Positions 9,700 to 19,826 of a stretch of DNA of 64,000 nucleotides are shown here, piece by piece. A program made the translations under genes and the position numbers. The stretch is from positions 116,463 to 180,462 of the forward strand of contig JAGPUW010000004.1 of the NCBI GenBank assembly GCA_018069465.1, written 5' to 3'. A model generated the notes under the pieces. That model worked only from the letters and a program-made list of their open reading frames with translations, ran no database searches and was not told where the DNA came from. Position 1 is the stretch's first letter. Every line of letters starts with the position of its first letter. This DNA is from Gammaproteobacteria bacterium. Lineage in GTDB: Bacteria > Pseudomonadota > Gammaproteobacteria > Pseudomonadales > Porticoccaceae.

Positions 9700-12198
9700 T
9701 CAAAAGTATTGGGCAGAAAACTCTTCGGCTGGCAGCGGTTTAGAATAGAGAAAGCCCTGGAATACCTGGCAACCAATATCAGATAAAAATGCTGCCTGCT
9801 CTTTATTTTCCACACCCTCTGCAACAGGCTCGAGACCGAAATGGCGCGCAATGTCCATAATCGTTTTTACAATTGCCGCGTCATCTTTATCGTTGGTAAT
9901 ATTGTGCACATAAGTCTTATCAATTTTTATTTCATCCAGAGGCAAGCGCTTTAAATAATAAAGCGAGGAATAACCCGTGCCAAAATCATCAATCGATATT
10001 TTGACACCAAGTTGCTTTAATAAATTGAGTTTTTCGACAGTGTCATCAATATCTTCTATTAACATACCCTCGGTAATTTCCAGCATCACGCTACCGGGGG
10101 CAACGCCATTGCCTTGAATGACACCCTCGATATTAGTAACAAAATCCTTGCGCCTGAATTGCACCGGGCTAATGTTAATCGAAATATTAAAATCGCCACT
10201 CAGCAAATACCGCTCTTGCCAGGCCCGCAGTTGGGCACAGGCCGCCTCCAACACCCACTGCCCAACATCGACAATCAAACCGCTCTCTTCGGCAATGCCA
10301 ATAAAGTCAGCCGGCGAAACAAGCCCGCGCTGTGGGTGTCGCCAGCGAATGAGCGCCTCAACCCCCACGGGCTGCCCTTCACTGTCAACTTTTGGCTGGT
10401 AATATAATTCAAATTGTTGGTGCTTAATGGCCTGCCGTAAATCCTGCTCGATTAAGACGCGCCTGTCTGCGTCCTGTTGCTGCTCGGCACTATAAAAAGC
10501 CACGGCATTGCGGCCATTTTTCTTCGCCTGGTACATAGCGACATCGGCATTTTGGATAACGCTCTCTGCCGTATCGCCATCCTCGGGAAAAACAGCTAAA
10601 CCAATACTCGATGACATATGGTAATTAAGGCCGTTAATAATATAGTCAGTGGCCAGGGTGGCGCGCAATTTGTCGGCAATCACTCGCGCCTTGTGCACCA
10701 CCATGTGCATGCCACCATTTATAACGGGCACCACGACAACAAACTCATCGCCACCAATGCGGGCAACCGTATCATCGGTGCGAAAAACATCCAGTAGGCG
10801 TCTGGCCACCTCTATCAATAAAATATCGCCACTGGCGTGGCCCAAACTATCGTTCAGCAATTTGAAACGATCCAGGTCGAGATAGAACACCACGCCACTG
10901 GTTTTATTTCTTTTCGCTGCCGCGCAGTATTGATGCAACCTGTCTAGCAATAAGCGCCGGTTAGCCAGCTTGGTCAGCGGGTCATAGTAGGCGAGGCGAC
11001 TGATTTCTTGCTGAGCCTTTTTATATTCACTGATATCAGAAACAGCTGCACGAACCAAAAATGGCTGTTCATTACTATCGCACTCAACCTCGCCCTGTGT
11101 TCTCAACCAACGCAATTCTCCATCCGACCTCTGGAAACGGTTTTCCAGCTCAAAGGGTCGACCGGCATTAATGTCCTCAATAATCGAGTCAAGTAGGGCT
11201 AAATCATCCTCGAAAACGAACTGCCGTAATTCCTTCAACGTGTTTGGCAATTTATTGGCCGACAAACCGAAAAGGTCACTGGCCCCGTCAGACCAGGACA
11301 TCGTATTGCTTTGTATATCGGCTTCCCAAATGACGATGCCACCCGCCCTGGTAGCCAAACGCGTCATTTCTTCTTTTTGGGCCAATTCATCCAATAGAGC
11401 CTGACGCTCAATTTCCATTCTTTTGCGATCGGTAATATCTCTGACACTGGCAAAGGTCAGGCGCCTGTCGTAGTAATCAAAACCACTAAAGCTGACCTCC
11501 ACCTCGCGAGGCTCACCATTGGGCAACTGCAGCAGCCATTCGATGGTACCGAGACGCCCCCTTTCAAGGGCGGAGAGTATGCGGTCTAACTTCTCGACGG
11601 CGTTGACACCATCATGTTGCAGTGGCATCGATAAGTCAGTGCTGGTCAAACCAGCAAGCTCACTTTTATCACGCTGAACCAGGCGGGCAAACTGCTCATT
11701 ACAGGCATCGATATGCAGGCCATCAAGTACCACTGCCGCCTCCGGCAGAGACTCAATAAGTTGGCGAAAAGATTTATCAGACTCATTGGCGACAACAATC
11801 TTTGGTATCAGGCCCCCTATTTCCTGACAACTTATCAGGTAAAGCCCCACCGCATTTTCTTGCCCTGGGGTAAAGCTCAGGGTTTCTACTAGCTCAAGAT
11901 GCTGTCCCTGCCAGGTGTCGCGCAGCGTTTTTCCGGTATAACTCTCTATAGCCCCAGCGGGGGGTGGTTCAACCCGGCGCTGAGACTGAAAAAAATTGAG
12001 AAATCCGGAATCCTCTTGCTCAGCGTAGTAATCGTTGAGCGTTGAGCCAATCAGCATCTCTGCAGGAAAGCCCGACAAGCTTAAAAATGCCTGGTTAACT
12101 TTAATAATTTTGCCACTCACATCGGCAATGATTGAGGGTTGACCCGCGTTAAAAGTCACGGCCCCAAGCTCTGCGTCACTGAGAGTTTCGTTTTGCAT
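9700..12198 (-). CDS. PAS-PAS-PAS-GGDEF-EAL protein (c-di-GMP turnover)
   Basis: An 832-residue soluble protein with no membrane segments seen. PAS-like domains lie at about 15-125, 140-258 and 282-395. The GGDEF domain (about 400-570) has an intact GGDEF at 482-486 and an RxxD inhibitory site (R473-D476) exactly five residues before it. The EAL domain (about 585-830) has EAL at 614-616 and DDFGTGYSSL near 735. Both catalytic motifs look intact, so it could make or break c-di-GMP depending on the PAS input. No other c-di-GMP gene is adjacent. Confidence 0.93.
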   Translation of the reverse strand: MQNETLSDAELGAVTFNAGQPSIIADVSGKIIKVNQAFLSLSGFPAEMLIGSTLNDYYAEQEDSGFLNFFQSQRRVEPPPAGAIESYTGKTLRDTWQGQHLELVETLSFTPGQENAVGLYLISCQEIGGLIPKIVVANESDKSFRQLIESLPEAAVVLDGLHIDACNEQFARLVQRDKSELAGLTSTDLSMPLQHDGVNAVEKLDRILSALERGRLGTIEWLLQLPNGEPREVEVSFSGFDYYDRRLTFASVRDITDRKRMEIERQALLDELAQKEEMTRLATRAGGIVIWEADIQSNTMSWSDGASDLFGLSANKLPNTLKELRQFVFEDDLALLDSIIEDINAGRPFELENRFQRSDGELRWLRTQGEVECDSNEQPFLVRAAVSDISEYKKAQQEISRLAYYDPLTKLANRRLLLDRLHQYCAAAKRNKTSGVVFYLDLDRFKLLNDSLGHASGDILLIEVARRLLDVFRTDDTVARIGGDEFVVVVPVINGGMHMVVHKARVIADKLRATLATDYIINGLNYHMSSSIGLAVFPEDGDTAESVIQNADVAMYQAKKNGRNAVAFYSAEQQQDADRRVLIEQDLRQAIKHQQFELYYQPKVDSEGQPVGVEALIRWRHPQRGLVSPADFIGIAEESGLIVDVGQWVLEAACAQLRAWQERYLLSGDFNISINISPVQFRRKDFVTNIEGVIQGNGVAPGSVMLEITEGMLIEDIDDTVEKLNLLKQLGVKISIDDFGTGYSSLYYLKRLPLDEIKIDKTYVHNITNDKDDAAIVKTIMDIARHFGLEPVAEGVENKEQAAFLSDIGCQVFQGFLYSKPLPAEEFSAQYF

Positions 12199-12271
12199 TT
12201 TAGTCCCTGCAATGTCCGATCATTGCTGTGGCGGCTGTTTTATTGACATTTTTCATCCGCGCTTTTCATTC

Positions 12272-12859
12272 CTAAGATTTCGGTTCAAGGAAGCGCAATC
12301 TATTCGCTGCCTTTTTGCGCTCACTTTTACGCAACAAAATAAATGTCGCGCCAAGCCCACCACAATGCCGGGGCGCACTGTGGAAAGCCAGGACATCATC
12401 GAGCTGGGGCAACCAGTAATTGACACAACTTTTTAGCAGTGCAGGGTTTTCCCTCTGCTCACCTTTGCCGTGGGTAATCGAGGCGCAGCGAATATCGTGA
12501 GCAATACAATCGCGAACAAATGCCAGCACCTCTTGACGCGATTGCACGACCGTTAGCCTGTGTAAATCTAGACTGGATTCAACCGTGTAGCGCCCCTGCT
12601 TTAAACGCCGAAAAACACCATGCTGTACGCCATCGCGCTTAAATGACAAGGTATCGAGAGGCTTGACTCGCGGTACATGCTCTTCCCCAGCGAGGAAGTT
12701 ATCGTCACTGTCACTCACTTTGACAGCCGCCATACGGCGCGACACCAGTGTCGGGCTGTTTCTATCCACCGCTTGTTTTAAATGATGGCCGGATTGATCG
12801 AGGGGTTCGACATCACCGACAAACTCACGAAATAATTTTTTTTCTTCTTCTTCGATCAT
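12272..12859 (-). CDS. Smr domain protein (SmrA/SmrB-like)
   Basis: A 195-residue protein. The N-terminus FREFVGDVEPLDQ is the usual extension of gammaproteobacterial Smr proteins. The Smr domain lies at about residues 95-180, with SSLDLHRLTVVQSRQEVLAFV (the DLH motif) and ITHGKGE (the HGKG motif). Smr domains are nicking or RNA-cleaving endonucleases related to the MutS2 C-terminus; E. coli SmrB cleaves mRNA at collided ribosomes. The sequence does not settle SmrA versus SmrB. Confidence 0.9.
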   Translation of the reverse strand: MIEEEEKKLFREFVGDVEPLDQSGHHLKQAVDRNSPTLVSRRMAAVKVSDSDDNFLAGEEHVPRVKPLDTLSFKRDGVQHGVFRRLKQGRYTVESSLDLHRLTVVQSRQEVLAFVRDCIAHDIRCASITHGKGEQRENPALLKSCVNYWLPQLDDVLAFHSAPRHCGGLGATFILLRKSERKKAANRLRFLEPKS

Positions 12860-13001
12860 CGTCGTCTACTCGCAATAGCTCTATCAACCTGGGCACAGAG
12901 CACAATCTATCAATTCTAGCAGCACAAAATACAGAAGCTAAGTACTCTCTAACACTTATTGAACACAGCCTGCACAAATGCGAGGTTTAGCGCTACAATA
13001 G

Positions 13002-14474
13002 TTATAAATAGGGCGACAACAACCAGCAGAGCGCATCTCGACTACGTGTCAGCAGTGAGCGGCTATCCAGTTCAGCCAAACTGACCAGCGACGAGCGGGA
13101 AAGCCTTTCGTCAAACTCCTTTTCCAATTCAGCGGCCATCACGGTGTCATAAATTTCAACACTCAACTCATAGTTCAACCGCAGGCTCCGCGGATCAAGG
13201 TTGGCCGAGCCGATCAGCAAATACTCGCCATCCACCATAAACAGTTTCGAGTGATTAAACGGCGGCGGCTGATAGGCCACGTTTATATTGTAGTAAAGCA
13301 GCTCCCAAAGCATATTGCGCATCGCCCAATGCACATAGATCAGGTTATTTTTCTCCGGCAATACCAGCGTCACGGCCACACCGCGCAAGGCCGCTGTTTG
13401 CAGAGCTGCAAGCATCTCTCGAGAAGGTAAAAAATAGGGCGTCATAATTCGAATCGACACTTTTGCCTGCGCGATGGCCGCCATTAGAACATTGCTGAGC
13501 TTATCGAGGTTGAGGTCGGGCCCATCGACAATCACTCGGCAGAGACTAGCGCCGCACTCCTGTTGATCGGCATGACGCTGTTGCGGCTTTTCCCCGCTAG
13601 CCAGCCGCCAGGTTTGCGCAAAACCCGTGCTTAGCTGTGCAACGACGGGACCTTCAAACTGAAAGTGCGTATCGACGGTCGGATGCCGACTAGCGCCCTG
13701 GGTGACTAAATGGCGATCGCCAATATTCATACCGCCGGCAAACGCAATCTGCTCATCCACCACCAGTAATTTGCGGTGGTTGCGCAAGTGCAAACCCGGT
13801 GGCAGGCTCATGAAGCGCGGTGGATTAAAGCGCTCGACACAGACCCCGCCACGGCGCAAGCGGCGGCTGACGCGGGGCCAGGAGTAGAGTTCACCCATGG
13901 CATCAATGATGACTCTAACCACAACACCGCGCTTCACTGCCGCCGATAAGGCCTCGGTAAATGCTCGCCCCGAACGGTTACTATCAAAAATGTAGGTGCT
14001 TAAATCAATGCTATCTGTGGCTTTGGCGATAGCATCGAGCATCGCGGGGAAAGCCTCCTCACCATTGCGCAATACCACCACCCGATTGCCACCGAGCAGG
14101 GGCAAACCGGTGAGGGCATAGGTAGCGCGAGTAAGCGGCGCGAAATCACCGGCTGCTTTGTCGTAGCAGGGAATGTCCGATAGCGGCTCTTCACCGCGCT
14201 CAAAATCGATAAAGCTGCGCTGGTAAGAGCCCTCTTTCCACAGCTGTGCACGGTGGTGAACGCGATTAATACCAAAGAAAAAATACAGTGCCGGGCCAAC
14301 GATGGGAAATAACAAACAGACACTGATCCAACCCATGGCAGCGCGGGGGTCGCGTTTGTAGAGCAGGGCATGCCACATCGCGACAGGGGCAACGATAAGC
14401 GCCAGAGCAATAGCAACATTGACCAAAAGGGCGAGCCCATCGAGTTCACTTAACACTGTCATCAAGCTGAGCAC
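13002..14474 (-). CDS. cls: Cardiolipin synthase (phospholipase D family)
   Basis: A 490-residue membrane enzyme that condenses phosphatidylglycerol into cardiolipin. Two N-terminal membrane segments (about 10-35 and 42-70) are followed by two PLD domains. The HKD motifs are complete: HRKLLVVD near residue 232 with GGMNIGDRH after it, and HSKLFMVD near 408 with GSANLDPRS after it. The length and layout match ClsA. Weak A/T-rich promoter-like sequence, but no certain boxes, in the 140 bases to cinA. Confidence 0.93.
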   Translation of the reverse strand: MLSLMTVLSELDGLALLVNVAIALALIVAPVAMWHALLYKRDPRAAMGWISVCLLFPIVGPALYFFFGINRVHHRAQLWKEGSYQRSFIDFERGEEPLSDIPCYDKAAGDFAPLTRATYALTGLPLLGGNRVVVLRNGEEAFPAMLDAIAKATDSIDLSTYIFDSNRSGRAFTEALSAAVKRGVVVRVIIDAMGELYSWPRVSRRLRRGGVCVERFNPPRFMSLPPGLHLRNHRKLLVVDEQIAFAGGMNIGDRHLVTQGASRHPTVDTHFQFEGPVVAQLSTGFAQTWRLASGEKPQQRHADQQECGASLCRVIVDGPDLNLDKLSNVLMAAIAQAKVSIRIMTPYFLPSREMLAALQTAALRGVAVTLVLPEKNNLIYVHWAMRNMLWELLYYNINVAYQPPPFNHSKLFMVDGEYLLIGSANLDPRSLRLNYELSVEIYDTVMAAELEKEFDERLSRSSLVSLAELDSRSLLTRSRDALCWLLSPYL

Positions 14475-14614
14475 TCTTGTTTTATAGTAGACCCTGTTTT
14501 ATAGCGGGCGCCGTTACGGATTATGGCGCCGCTAATCGACAATAACAATTACCCGCCGACCTTGTATTCAGCTCTGGCTTAAGGCTATATCTGGCCTCTA
14601 AAAAGGAGCATAAA

Positions 14615-15121
14615 ATGAACTCACTTGTGACACTGGGCCAGCCCGTTGGCGAGCTGCTAAAACAAAATGAACAAACGCTGGCCGTTTGCGAGTCCTCCAT
14701 TGCCGGCTTGCTGTCGGCGGCGCTGGTCTCCGTGCCCGGGGCATCGGCCTATTTTCTCGGCAGCACCGTGGTTTACACCCTCGAATCTCGACGTCAGTTT
14801 CTCAATATGAGCGATGAGGCCATGAAGGGTGTGCGCAGCGCGACCGAAGAATATGCCCTGCTCTGTGCCCGCAGTATTCACCAAACTCTGGGCGGCACCT
14901 GGGCACTGGCCGAGACAGGCGCCACCGGGCCAGCCTCTAACCCCTATAAAGACCCACCGGGCACGGCATGGTTTGCGGTGACCGGACCGGTGGAAAAAAC
15001 CCTGCAAATTAATACCGGCCATAACCGCCGTGAAGAGAATATGTGGCAATTTGCCGAAGCGGCTCTGGCTTTACTTGCGCAGTGCATTGGCGAGGCAAAT
15101 GCGGCCGATAACAAGCCATAA
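14615..15121 (+). CDS. CinA C-terminal family protein (PncC-like)
   Basis: A 168-residue protein matching the stand-alone CinA C-terminal domain, whose characterised members deamidate nicotinamide mononucleotide in NAD recycling. The usual ESCTGG catalytic motif is replaced by ESSIAG, although the serine at the second position is kept; VPGASAYFLGSTVVYT and ETGATGPASNPYKDPPGTAWFAV align with the family core. A GGAG box lies seven bases before the ATG. Because the motif is altered, deamidase activity is not certain. Confidence 0.8.
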   Translation: MNSLVTLGQPVGELLKQNEQTLAVCESSIAGLLSAALVSVPGASAYFLGSTVVYTLESRRQFLNMSDEAMKGVRSATEEYALLCARSIHQTLGGTWALAETGATGPASNPYKDPPGTAWFAVTGPVEKTLQINTGHNRREENMWQFAEAALALLAQCIGEANAADNKP

Positions 15122-15128
15122 AAAAGGG

Positions 15129-15758
15129 CTACAGCAAGTGGCGGCGGTTTTTTTCCATTATCGTTTTAAACAATGCGCTGTTGACCAGACTGTCTAGCCA
15201 GGCTTGAACAGCGGGCAGCGCTTGAGCCGCAAACCAGGGCAGATCCGTATTGGCAAACTGACGCACAAAGGGAAAGAGGGCGATATCGACGAAACTCACC
15301 TGCGGCCCGAGCAAATAAGCATGGCCATTAAGCTGTGTATTTAACTGGCTGATAAACACCAGTCCCTCAGCTCGCGCCTCGCCACTATGACTATCGGGGA
15401 AGCGCTGAGGATATTTGTAGCGATCGAGCGCCGCCTTAAAGCCGCCATCATTTTCTTCAATCAGTGTCTCGCTAAGCCGAGTTGCCGCCGGCAGCCAGGC
15501 CGTCGGGTCATGCTGGGTGAGCGCCCAACGCATAATATCCAGACTCTCGTCGAGCACCTCACCCGATGGCAACTGTAGTACCGGCACAGAGCCCTTTGGC
15601 GAAAGCGCCAGCATTGCCGCCGGCTTTGCCTTCAATTCAACTTCGACAATCTCACATTGCAGCCCCGCCTGGTAGAGCGCCATGCGCGCGCGCATGGCGT
15701 AGGGGCAGCGCCGAAAACTGTAGAGCAGCGGGTACTTCGCTTTACTCTCTGTCGTCAT
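15129..15758 (-). CDS. Glutathione S-transferase family protein
   Basis: A 209-residue protein. The N-terminal thioredoxin-like domain (about 8-85) begins YSFRRCPYAMRARMAL, with a Cys in the CPY position like Omega or Beta-type GSTs, and has PVLQLPSGEVLDESLDI for glutathione binding. The C-terminal helical domain follows. A disulfide-reductase or dehalogenase-like role is possible; the substrate is unknown. It is convergent with the CinA-like gene, only seven bases away. Confidence 0.88.
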   Translation of the reverse strand: MTTESKAKYPLLYSFRRCPYAMRARMALYQAGLQCEIVEVELKAKPAAMLALSPKGSVPVLQLPSGEVLDESLDIMRWALTQHDPTAWLPAATRLSETLIEENDGGFKAALDRYKYPQRFPDSHSGEARAEGLVFISQLNTQLNGHAYLLGPQVSFVDIALFPFVRQFANTDLPWFAAQALPAVQAWLDSLVNSALFKTIMEKNRRHLL

Positions 15759-15788
15759 TATCTAGAGCCGGTGTTTTTTCTCAGCGAC

Positions 15789-15835
15789 AAAAAAGCCCCG
15801 AGATAAAAGCGAACAAGCACTTTCAAGTCGGGGCT
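15789..15835 (-). terminator. Rho-independent terminator after fadJ-like gene
   Basis: On the minus strand AGCCCCGA (15835-15828) pairs with TCGGGGCT (15801-15794), with a structured loop between, followed by a U-run. It lies 42 bases past the stop of the beta-oxidation gene. Confidence 0.7.
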
Positions 15836-15876
15836 ACACAAAGAACTAACTCGCGGCCAATCTAGCGACTAGAGTG

Positions 15877-17961
15877 TTACAGGTCGTAAAAACCCTTACC
15901 TTCCTTCGCCAGTTTCGCCAGCAATGGCGCCGGTTGCCAATAGTGGTCGCCAAACTGCTTGGCGTATTTGGCGTAGGCATCAACGATATTTTGCAGGCCG
16001 ATTTGGTCTGCCCAAAACATAGGCCCACCTTTATAGCCGGGGAAGCCATAACCGTTAATCCAGATAATATCGATATCCAGTGGCCGGGCGGCAATGCCCT
16101 CTTCAAGGATTTTTGCACCTTCGTTAATCATCGGATAGAGGCAGCGCTCGAGGATTTCCTGATCACTAATATCGCGCTGTTCGATGCCCGCTTCTTTAGC
16201 GCACTCGGCAATGAGGGCTTTAACAACGGGGTCGGGGATGGGTGTGCGGCCATCTTCGTATTTATAAACACCGGCATTGGTTTTTTGTCCGTGGCGGCCC
16301 ATCTCAACAATTTTATCGATCCACACCGAATCGCGCTTCTCAACCTTGCCAGCCTTGCGGCGCTCTTCACGCACCTTGTAGCCCACATCCAGACCGGCCA
16401 TATCGGCCATCGTGAAAGCGCCCATCGGGAAGCCGAAATCGAACAAGACCTTATCGACCTGCTCGGGGCTCGCGCCCTCTTCAACCAGATAAGCCGACTC
16501 GCGAGTGCGCTGGTGCAACATGCGATTGCCGACAAAGCCATCGCAAACACCGACCATGGCGCCAATTTTACCAATGCGCTTAGAAAAGCTCATGACCGTG
16601 GCGATCACGTCGTCAGCGGTTTTTTCACCGCGCACGTTTTCCAGCAGGCGCATAACATTGGCGGGGCTGAAAAAATGCATGCCGATTACATCCTGCGGAC
16701 GGCCGGTAACATTGGCAATTTCATCGACATCGAGCGTTGAGGTGTTGCTGGCGAGAATCGCACCGGGGCGACAAACGCTGTCGAGCTTTTTGAAGACTTC
16801 TTTTTTAACATCCATGTTTTCGAACACGGCTTCAATAACAATATCGACGTCTTTAATGTCATCGTAGCTCAGCGTTGGCTCGATCAAAGCCATGCGCTTT
16901 TCAACATCGGCCATAGAAATACGGCCTTTCTTCGCTGTGTTTTCATAGTTTTTGCGAATTAAGGCAATACCTTTATCAAGAAATTCCTGCTTCATTTCCA
17001 GCAGTTTGACCGGGATGCCCGCATTGGCGAAGTTCATCGCAATACCGCCACCCATGGTGCCTGCACCAACAACGGCGCCACAGTTTATGTCACGTTTTAC
17101 CGTGTCTCTTGCTAGCCCGGGGACTTTAGCCACTTCGCGCTCGGCAAAGAAAATATGGCGCTGGGCTGCGGACTCAGAGGAGGTCATCAATTCCATAAAC
17201 AGCTCTGACTCGCGGGCCATGCCCTCATCAAATGGCAGCTCGAAGGCGGCGCGAATGGATTTAATAATATGGAAGGGCGCGAGAAAGCCCCGCTGTTTAC
17301 GGGCGATGCTTTTCTCGAAATTATCGAACACTTCGGGGCCAGCGGCCTCGGGAGTAATATCACGAATGGCGCGCGGGCCAGTGCCCTCGGCCAGTAGTTT
17401 TTCGGCGTAGGCGATAGCGGCTGTTTCGAGATCGCCTTCGACGATTGCATCGATGATGCCCAGCTCCGCAGCCTTGGCAGCAGCCACATGGCCACCGCCG
17501 ACAATCAATTCAAGCGCTGCCTGAGCACCCACTAAACGCGGCAGGCGCTGGGTGCCACCGGCACCGGGCAGCAAGCCGAGGTGAACTTCGGGCAGGCCGA
17601 CTTTGGCCGAGGCCAGAGCCACGCGGTAGTGGCAACCGAGGGCGACTTCCAGCCCGCCACCCAGCGCCGTGCCGTGAATCGCGGCGACTATGGGCTTGTC
17701 CGCTGTTTCCATATTGCCGATAACCGGTACCAGACCCGGCTCGCCCATTCCCTTGGCGAATTCATTGATATCGGCGCCGGCAATAAAAGTTCTGCCCTCG
17801 CAAATCAGCACCATAGCTTTAACGCCGTCATCGGCCAGGCCCTGCTCAACGCAGGTTTTCAAGCCCGCTCGCACCGACTGATTGAGGGCGTTGACGGGGG
17901 GGTTATTGACTTTAATCAGGCCAATTGAGCCCTGCTTTGAAAAATTCACGGTATTCGACAT
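15877..17961 (-). CDS. fadJ: Bifunctional enoyl-CoA hydratase / 3-hydroxyacyl-CoA dehydrogenase
   Basis: A 694-residue trifunctional-type beta-oxidation alpha subunit. The N-terminal crotonase domain (about 1-190) has [10 protein letters not shown] and [17 protein letters not shown] with the catalytic Glu pair region. The NAD-binding Rossmann motif [12 protein letters not shown] is near residue 298, [11 protein letters not shown] contains the dehydrogenase His, and the C-terminal dimerisation repeats close the protein. AGGAAG precedes the ATG. No thiolase (fadI) is next to it, so it may be a stand-alone FadB-like enzyme rather than strict FadJ. Confidence 0.92.
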   Translation of the reverse strand: MSNTVNFSKQGSIGLIKVNNPPVNALNQSVRAGLKTCVEQGLADDGVKAMVLICEGRTFIAGADINEFAKGMGEPGLVPVIGNMETADKPIVAAIHGTALGGGLEVALGCHYRVALASAKVGLPEVHLGLLPGAGGTQRLPRLVGAQAALELIVGGGHVAAAKAAELGIIDAIVEGDLETAAIAYAEKLLAEGTGPRAIRDITPEAAGPEVFDNFEKSIARKQRGFLAPFHIIKSIRAAFELPFDEGMARESELFMELMTSSESAAQRHIFFAEREVAKVPGLARDTVKRDINCGAVVGAGTMGGGIAMNFANAGIPVKLLEMKQEFLDKGIALIRKNYENTAKKGRISMADVEKRMALIEPTLSYDDIKDVDIVIEAVFENMDVKKEVFKKLDSVCRPGAILASNTSTLDVDEIANVTGRPQDVIGMHFFSPANVMRLLENVRGEKTADDVIATVMSFSKRIGKIGAMVGVCDGFVGNRMLHQRTRESAYLVEEGASPEQVDKVLFDFGFPMGAFTMADMAGLDVGYKVREERRKAGKVEKRDSVWIDKIVEMGRHGQKTNAGVYKYEDGRTPIPDPVVKALIAECAKEAGIEQRDISDQEILERCLYPMINEGAKILEEGIAARPLDIDIIWINGYGFPGYKGGPMFWADQIGLQNIVDAYAKYAKQFGDHYWQPAPLLAKLAKEGKGFYDL

Positions 17962-18024
17962 GGTGCTTCCTTTTTTTACTGTGTCATTAAATGCAATCTA
18001 AATATAAAGAGGGGCCGAGCCCAA

Positions 18025-18321
18025 TTATTTGGCCAGATGTTCTTTTAAAGCCGTCACATAATCTTCTGCGTGGCGATGGGTCGAGGCGATATCCAGCAAC
18101 GTCTCGCCCTGTGGGTTCGTTGCGTTAATATTTCTTTTTGCCGCTGTAAAAAAACTTAAAAATGTAAAAAAGTTTTCCGCCCTCATGCCTCGATAGGCTT
18201 TTTCAAGCACATGAAAATCGCCATCGACACCTTGTGGTGCCTCATAACTTAAAAAGCTCTTGATGCGTTCATCATCAAACATTTCACCCAGTACTTTTTG
18301 CTTATCTTTTTTTAAAGCCAT
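18025..18321 (-). CDS. PA4642 family protein
   Basis: A 98-residue protein beginning MALKKDKQKVLGEMFDDERIKSFL, the hallmark of the PA4642 family found in Pseudomonas and relatives. The C-terminal part (AKRNINATNPQGETLLDIASTHRHAEDYVTALKEH) reads like a single ankyrin-type helix-turn-helix. The family function is unknown. It sits between the beta-oxidation gene and gatB on the same strand. Confidence 0.85.
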   Translation of the reverse strand: MALKKDKQKVLGEMFDDERIKSFLSYEAPQGVDGDFHVLEKAYRGMRAENFFTFLSFFTAAKRNINATNPQGETLLDIASTHRHAEDYVTALKEHLAK

Positions 18322-18363
18322 AATATTTTCTACTCAATTAATTCTATTAACAGTAATCACTGT

Positions 18364-19812
18364 CTATAACAGTTCATTTAATTTCTTCAGCAGCACTTCG
18401 TTGACCTGCTGGGGATTGGCCTGCCCTTTTGAGGCTTTCATAATCTGGCCGACAAAATAACCGAGCATTTTGGGCCGTTTGGCCGCGTCGGCATTGCGAT
18501 AATTCTCGACCTGCTTGGCACTGTTGGCAATCACCTCGTCGACCATCGCCTCGATGGCACCGCTATCGGACACCTGCTTCAAACCACGGGCTTCAATAAT
18601 GGTATCGGGCTCACCTTCACCCTGCCACATAGCGGCAAATACTTCGCGCGCCATTTTATTGGAAATGGTTTTGTCGACGATGCGTGCAATCAAGGCCGCC
18701 AGTTGCTCGGCACTCACCGGGCTGTGCTGAATCGCTTGTTCTTCGCTATTGAGTTTTGCCGCCAGTTCACCCGTCACCCAGTTGGCCGCCAATTTGGCGT
18801 CGCCACACTGGCTTGCCACTGTTTCAAAATAGTGGGCGGTCGCCATATCATCGCAAAGCACTGTGGCGTCATAAGCCGATAAGTCGAAACTCTCGATAAA
18901 GCGCTGGTGCCGCGCCTCGGGCAATTCGGGCAGCGCTGCTTTCACGGCATCGACATAGGCCTGATCGATTTCCACCGGCAGTAAATCCGGGCAGGGGAAG
19001 TAGCGATAATCGTTCGCCTCTTCCTTGCTGCGCATCGAGCGCGCGGTGTGGGTATCGCCATCGTAGAGCCGGGTTTCCTGCTTCACTTTGCCGCCGTCTT
19101 CGAGTAAATCGATCTGCCGCTCGACCTCCTGAACAATCGCCCGCTCCATAAAACGGAAGGAGTTGAGGTTTTTGGTTTCTGTGCGCATGCCCAGCTCTGC
19201 GCCTTTTTTGCGCACCGAGACATTGACGTCGAAACGCATCGAGCCCTGAGCCATTTCGCCGTCGCAAATGCCAATGGACACCACCAGCGCGTGAAGCTTT
19301 TTGGCGAAGGCGACGGCCTCTTCGGGGCTATTCATGTCCGGCTCGGAGACAATCTCAATCAGCGGCGTACCGGCGCGGTTGAGGTCGATACCCGACATTC
19401 CGTGGAAGTCTTCGTGCAGGGATTTTCCAGCGTCTTCCTCGAGGTGGGCATGGTGAATGCGCACGGTTTTAGTAGTGCCATCGTCGAGCTGAATATCCAC
19501 CTCGCCCGCCAGCACAATGGGTTTTGCAAGTTGGGTGGTTTGATAGCCCTTGGGCGAATCCGGGTAAAAATAGTTTTTGCGATCAAACGCAGAAACCAGG
19601 CCAATCTCGGCGCCAATGGCGACACCAAACATCACCGCCATGCGCACGGCTTCTGCATTGAGCACTGGCAAAGTACCGGGCATGGCCAGGTCAATGGCGC
19701 AGGCCTGGGTGTTGGGCGCGGCACCAAACTCGGTGCTGGCGCCGGAAAAAATCTTGGTTTTAGTGGCGAGCTGGGTGTGAACTTCCAGGCCGATTACGGT
19801 TTCCCATGTCAT
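18364..19812 (-). CDS. gatB: Aspartyl/glutamyl-tRNA amidotransferase subunit B
   Basis: A 482-residue subunit of the GatCAB complex, which converts mischarged Glu-tRNA(Gln) or Asp-tRNA(Asn) to the amidated forms. [23 protein letters not shown] at the N-terminus is the family signature. The kinase-like domain spans about 1-290, and the tRNA-binding YqeY-like tail ends [33 protein letters not shown] lies ten bases before the ATG. gatA ends 14 bases upstream, so the two are cotranscribed. Confidence 0.97.
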   Translation of the reverse strand: MTWETVIGLEVHTQLATKTKIFSGASTEFGAAPNTQACAIDLAMPGTLPVLNAEAVRMAVMFGVAIGAEIGLVSAFDRKNYFYPDSPKGYQTTQLAKPIVLAGEVDIQLDDGTTKTVRIHHAHLEEDAGKSLHEDFHGMSGIDLNRAGTPLIEIVSEPDMNSPEEAVAFAKKLHALVVSIGICDGEMAQGSMRFDVNVSVRKKGAELGMRTETKNLNSFRFMERAIVQEVERQIDLLEDGGKVKQETRLYDGDTHTARSMRSKEEANDYRYFPCPDLLPVEIDQAYVDAVKAALPELPEARHQRFIESFDLSAYDATVLCDDMATAHYFETVASQCGDAKLAANWVTGELAAKLNSEEQAIQHSPVSAEQLAALIARIVDKTISNKMAREVFAAMWQGEGEPDTIIEARGLKQVSDSGAIEAMVDEVIANSAKQVENYRNADAAKRPKMLGYFVGQIMKASKGQANPQQVNEVLLKKLNELL

Positions 19813-19826
19813 GCTATCCGTACTCC

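Noticed and set aside
15874..16740. 288-codon plus-strand frame opposite the beta-oxidation gene
   Set aside because: It is antisense to a full-length FadJ-like gene with all motifs, has no family resemblance and no ribosome site; it is a shadow of GC-biased coding.
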